Positions 44,479-44,985 of a stretch of DNA of 44,985 nt are shown piece after piece. Both the position numbers and the translations under genes were made by a program. The notes beneath the pieces were generated by a model. It did no database searches. It was not told the DNA's origin and worked only from the letters and a program-made list of their open reading frames with translations. Each line of letters opens with the position of its first letter. Position 1 is the first letter of the stretch. Source of the stretch: Immundisolibacter sp. (GTDB lineage: Bacteria > Pseudomonadota > Gammaproteobacteria > Immundisolibacterales > Immundisolibacteraceae); assembly GCF_041601295.1 (NCBI RefSeq), contig NZ_JBFIII010000008.1, positions 1 to 44,985 on the forward strand. Direction: 5' to 3'.

Positions 44479-44985
44479 TCACAGGCGCCAACTCCAGCCG
44501 AGCATGACCATCTCCACGTGCGGACGTATTTTCTCGCTGGCGCCGGGCAGCGCAGCGGAGGGTCCGCGGTAGGTTTTCTCGAAGTAGTGGCCGACTGAGC
44601 CGTGCAGTTCGTGGCGGTCGGACAGCTGCCAGGTAAATCCGGCGCTCGCCTGGCGCAACTGGTTGGGCGTCAGCATGTTGAAGCTGACCGAGTTGATGTC
44701 GTTGTCGTTCGGTCGCTCGCCATAACCGTAACCGGCACGCAGGGTCAGGCTCGGCGACCAGGTGTAGGCCAGCCCGATGCGGTAGGTGGTGGCGTCCCGC
44801 CAGTTGAAGCCGCTGCCATCACTGCTGCCCAGCGGCTTGCCCAGCGGGTCGGCGAGCGTGTTCAGCACGCCGTTGCCAAGCGCGTTGACGCTGGCGAAGT
44901 TGATGCGCTGCACGTCCAGGGACACTAGCCAGTCCGCGGCCGGACGCACGGCGAGACCGACGCTCAGGTTCTCTGGTATGTCGAA
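44479..44985 (-). CDS. FadL/TodX-type outer-membrane hydrocarbon transporter, C-terminal part
   Basis: The minus strand is open from the right edge to a stop at 44479, giving 168 residues. It starts mid-protein with DIPENLSVGLAVRPAADWLV, which fits the late FadL beta-strands (P-x-x-x-x-x-G-x-A-x-x-P). Alternating strands follow (TYRIGLAYTWSPSLTLRAGYGYG, ASAGFTWQLSDRHELHGSVG), and it ends in WSWRL, a terminal aromatic-rich strand. FadL proteins take up long-chain fatty acids or aromatic hydrocarbons, which fits the nearby acyl-CoA dehydrogenase. The N-terminal part lies outside the window. Confidence 0.82.
   Translation of the reverse strand, partial: FDIPENLSVGLAVRPAADWLVSLDVQRINFASVNALGNGVLNTLADPLGKPLGSSDGSGFNWRDATTYRIGLAYTWSPSLTLRAGYGYGERPNDNDINSVSFNMLTPNQLRQASAGFTWQLSDRHELHGSVGHYFEKTYRGPSAALPGASEKIRPHVEMVMLGWSWRL

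Overview
The window is about 45 kb of GC-rich chromosome from a gammaproteobacterium. The evidence is the gyrA-serC-(serA)-pheA-hisC-tyrA-aroA-cmk-rpsA 'aromatic supraoperon', a lapA-pyrF-heptose block and lolCD. Genes for hydrophobic or aromatic compounds (FadL-type porin, Rieske oxygenases, acyl-CoA dehydrogenase, SDR, BASS-type carrier) suggest an environmental degrader. An Immundisolibacter-like lineage is a guess from memory, not something the sequence proves.

Layout. 1-852: N-terminal part of an MFS transporter (minus strand, runs off the left edge). 1477-13320: tightly packed plus-strand supraoperon with many start/stop overlaps, linking gyrase, serine, Phe/Tyr/His, shikimate, CMP kinase and ribosomal protein S1. 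13430-20427: lapA, pyrF, a stand-alone heptose kinase, hldD, a beta-CASP nuclease, an unknown gene and lolCD. The ihfB and lapB genes that often sit in this block are missing. 20443-22504: a multi-hairpin repeat, a frameshifted ATPase gene and a strong terminator. 22549-26967: an outer-membrane porin, a NarK-type nitrate transporter and a PP2C-Ser/Thr kinase fusion, which look like the uptake/regulatory end of a nitrate-assimilation cluster without its reductases.

27590-30730 is the most unusual part: an integron gene-cassette array with no integrase gene in view. Four plus-strand genes are separated by three complete attC sites and end in a truncated fourth. In each of the four cassettes the R' box at its 5' end is the exact reverse complement of the R'' box at its 3' end, as expected for cassettes that once were circles. 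They encode a membrane-anchored protein with a charged helix, a BRCT-domain protein, a zinc-ribbon/DUF4145 protein and a small membrane protein. The fourth attC is cut off exactly where an 81-bp palindromic element begins.

30915-35238: an SDR followed by two copies of a two-gene module, each a Rieske oxygenase alpha subunit plus a roughly 110-residue paralogous partner protein. 35246-38530 (minus): hemC-hemD-nudJ-mnmA. 38606-39220 (minus): an RHH-type DNA-binding protein with its own sigma70-like promoter and a candidate operator. 39369-41249: psd and a BASS-family carrier. 41265-44985: acyl-CoA dehydrogenase, D-aminoacylase-like amidohydrolase and the C-terminal part of a FadL-type porin.

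A family of about 150-bp elements, each folding into five consecutive hairpins, occurs three times (20443, 31729, and inverted at 42435). Differences between copies are largely compensatory, so the folded form appears to be maintained.
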